64,000 nt of DNA, taken from NCBI RefSeq assembly GCF_000966285.1, contig NZ_KQ031391.1:3796440-3860439 (forward strand), read 5' to 3'. Of the stretch, positions 62,730 through 64,000 are shown piece by piece. The notes under the pieces are model-generated. The model was not told where the DNA came from and did not search any database. It worked only from the letters and a program-made list of their open reading frames with translations. Positions within the stretch are counted from its first letter, which is position 1. The number at the start of each line of letters is the position of its first letter. Origin of the DNA: Pseudofrankia sp. DC12. Its GTDB lineage: Bacteria > Actinomycetota > Actinomycetes > Frankiales > Frankiaceae. The position numbers and the translations under genes were made by a program.

Positions 62730-63884
62730 CTAGCCGGACAGGGCGTCGCTGAGGAACGCGAGCTGGGCGGGAAGCTGGCGGCGCCAGAAGCCGAAGTCGT
62801 GACAGCCCACAGCGAATCCGCGCTCGGCCGCGCCGAGTTGCCGTGCCAGGTCGTGGTCGACGGGGCTGAACGGATCCGCGTTGCCGCAGTCGATGCGGTA
62901 GCTGACTCCGCGGGCCGGCCCGATGCCGAGCACGCGGTTGGCCGCGAAGTCGGCGGCCGAGTCGAACGCGCCGGGGGCGGCGTCGCCGTAGCTGCGCCAG
63001 ACCGCTGGGCTGCTTGCGGCGACGGCGACGACCCGCGCTGGGTGCCGCCGGGCCAGCAGCAGCCCGCCATAGCCGCCCATCGACCAGCCGAGCACGCCGA
63101 ACCGGTCGACCCGGATCCCCTGCGCCGCGAGCCGGGGCAGTACCTCGTCCAGCAGCATCCTCTCGGGGTCGTCGCCGTTCGCGCGCCGATGCCAGTACGT
63201 CTCACCGCCGTCGACCGCGGCCAGCGCGAACGGTGCCACTCCGGAGGCTGTCGCCGCCGCCAGGTATGCAGGCCCGGCCAGCCCGGTGACGAGGTCGCCT
63301 GCCGTGCTGCCCAGTCCATGCAGCACCAGGCAGAGCGGCAGCGCCGCGAGGTCGCCGCCCGTCGCGGCGCCCCTGGCTCCGGCGTCGGCGCCCCTGGCTC
63401 CGGCGTCGGCACGACTGACCGGGCTACCGGCGGCGGTACCGCTGCTCGCTCCGGTGCCGGTGGTGTGTCGAGGGGCGTAGCCGGGTGGGTAGGCGACGAC
63501 CAGGCTGACGTCACGGCGGCGGGCGGCGCTGGTGAACGTCGTGGTGGTGACGGGGCCGGTGGTGACGCCCGCGGGCGGGGTTCCGGGGCTCCCGCAGCCT
63601 TCGATCGTCCTGATGAGCCGGGGCCGGCCCGGCAGCCAGCCTTCGTACACCGCGCCACCGGCTGCCGCGAGGCCCGCGACGCCGACCAACGCCCCGGTGC
63701 CCGCGACCAGCATCCGGCGCCGGCTCGGGCCGGCGCCGGCCGACCGGCGCCGTTCCGCCAGGCTCGGCAGCCGCGCGGGCCAGGGAGCCCGCGCTCGCGG
63801 CCCGCGGTCCTCCTCCGGGTCCGCGCCCGCGCCCGCGGCGGCACGCGCGGACGCACCCCGCTCCGGCCCTGCCCCCGACCCCAT
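62730..63884 (-). CDS. Tat-exported alpha/beta-hydrolase (esterase D/mycolyl-like)
   Basis: 384 residues. A disordered charged head, a twin-arginine signal (PSRRRMLVAGTGALVGVAGL), a Gly/Thr linker and then the hydrolase domain: LCLVLHGLGSTAGDLVTGLA, nucleophile elbow GVLGWSMGGYGGLL (GxSxG, Ser nucleophile), acid in DCGNADPFSP and the His in VGCHDFGFWRR. The layout resembles the putative esterase / antigen 85-like family exported in actinobacteria. A 21-bp tandem duplication (63368-63409, ADAGARG twice) lies before the hydrolase core. Start ATG 63884 has GGGAG at 9 nt. Confidence 0.85.
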   Translation of the reverse strand: MGSGAGPERGASARAAAGAGADPEEDRGPRARAPWPARLPSLAERRRSAGAGPSRRRMLVAGTGALVGVAGLAAAGGAVYEGWLPGRPRLIRTIEGCGSPGTPPAGVTTGPVTTTTFTSAARRRDVSLVVAYPPGYAPRHTTGTGASSGTAAGSPVSRADAGARGADAGARGAATGGDLAALPLCLVLHGLGSTAGDLVTGLAGPAYLAAATASGVAPFALAAVDGGETYWHRRANGDDPERMLLDEVLPRLAAQGIRVDRFGVLGWSMGGYGGLLLARRHPARVVAVAASSPAVWRSYGDAAPGAFDSAADFAANRVLGIGPARGVSYRIDCGNADPFSPVDHDLARQLGAAERGFAVGCHDFGFWRRQLPAQLAFLSDALSG

Positions 63885-64000
63885 GCCCGAATGCTCCCAT
63901 CCCAGGCGGATCCTGCTGGCCAATTCGGGAGAGCCTCGGTGATCTAGAAGAGGCGCCCAGGCATACGCCGCATAACGGACGCCGGAGCGACCGCTCGCCC

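Noticed and set aside
63368..63409. 21-bp tandem duplication in the esterase as a functional repeat
   Set aside because: Only two copies in a low-complexity linker; probably slippage without functional meaning.

Overview
This window is GC-rich throughout and has many GTG (a few TTG) starts, translationally coupled ATGA junctions and typical actinobacterial families: Tat-exported esterase, DUF6158, DUF2795, acyl-ACP desaturase, Mycobacterium-type thymidylate kinase, pyruvate carboxylase and an F420/FMN-type LLM oxidoreductase. It reads as chromosome of a filamentous or soil Actinomycetota, and the gene style is closest to what I know of Frankia and relatives (inference; no 16S or other marker is present). 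There are no tRNA, rRNA or CRISPR features that I can support.

Left edge (1-3.8 kb): a two-gene ATPase/PIN-type nuclease module, apparently dead. The ATPase lacks its Walker B half. The PIN gene is split by a complete IS4-family element (1416-3500, 28-bp imperfect terminal inverted repeats, perfect 10-bp target duplication) and also carries a one-base frameshift. 4-16.4 kb: housekeeping and accessory genes: GNAT acetyltransferase, a sulfite-oxidase-like molybdoenzyme with its cytochrome b, a NarL-type two-component system next to the tail of a lost ABC-2 permease, thymidylate kinase, a glutamine-synthetase-family ligase, acyl-ACP desaturase, a DnaA-box cluster, a FluG-type amidohydrolase with a histone-H1-like tail, a TetR regulator and a secreted protein.

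16.8-24.7 kb is a decay zone. It holds remnants of an ABC ATPase, a histidine kinase fused to an FtsX-like permease, a response regulator, a Ser/Thr kinase joined to an unrelated tail and a ribbon-helix-helix antitoxin. Intact DinB, GT39 and secreted-protein genes and a 23-bp minisatellite lie between them. 24.8-44.4 kb: pyruvate carboxylase, an unusual Hsp70/lipoyl-like/WD40 fusion, a proline-rich peptide, the molybdenum-cofactor genes MocA-like and XdhC (divergent), a GT2-GT39 glycosyltransferase fusion paralogous to the GT39 at 19.7 kb, a DUF3089 lipoprotein without its serine nucleophile, phosphoribosyltransferase, DoxX, MarR and small membrane or hypothetical genes.

44.6-64 kb: CoA-transferase, J-domain membrane protein, FmdB zinc ribbon (probably leaderless), then a complete branched-chain amino-acid ABC transporter operon (livKHMGF) with an intercistronic hairpin after the binding protein and a textbook terminator after livF. 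These are followed by LysR, YbaK deacylase, a 56-aa small gene, sugar-lactone oxidase, a remnant of an amino-acid deaminase/aldolase, an acyl-CoA ligase and SDR (probably lipid metabolism), an LLM oxidoreductase and a Tat-exported esterase. Two related 73-74-bp hairpin elements (55.56 and 62.63 kb) form a dispersed palindromic repeat family. A second short palindrome is shared by 19.31 and 28.45 kb.
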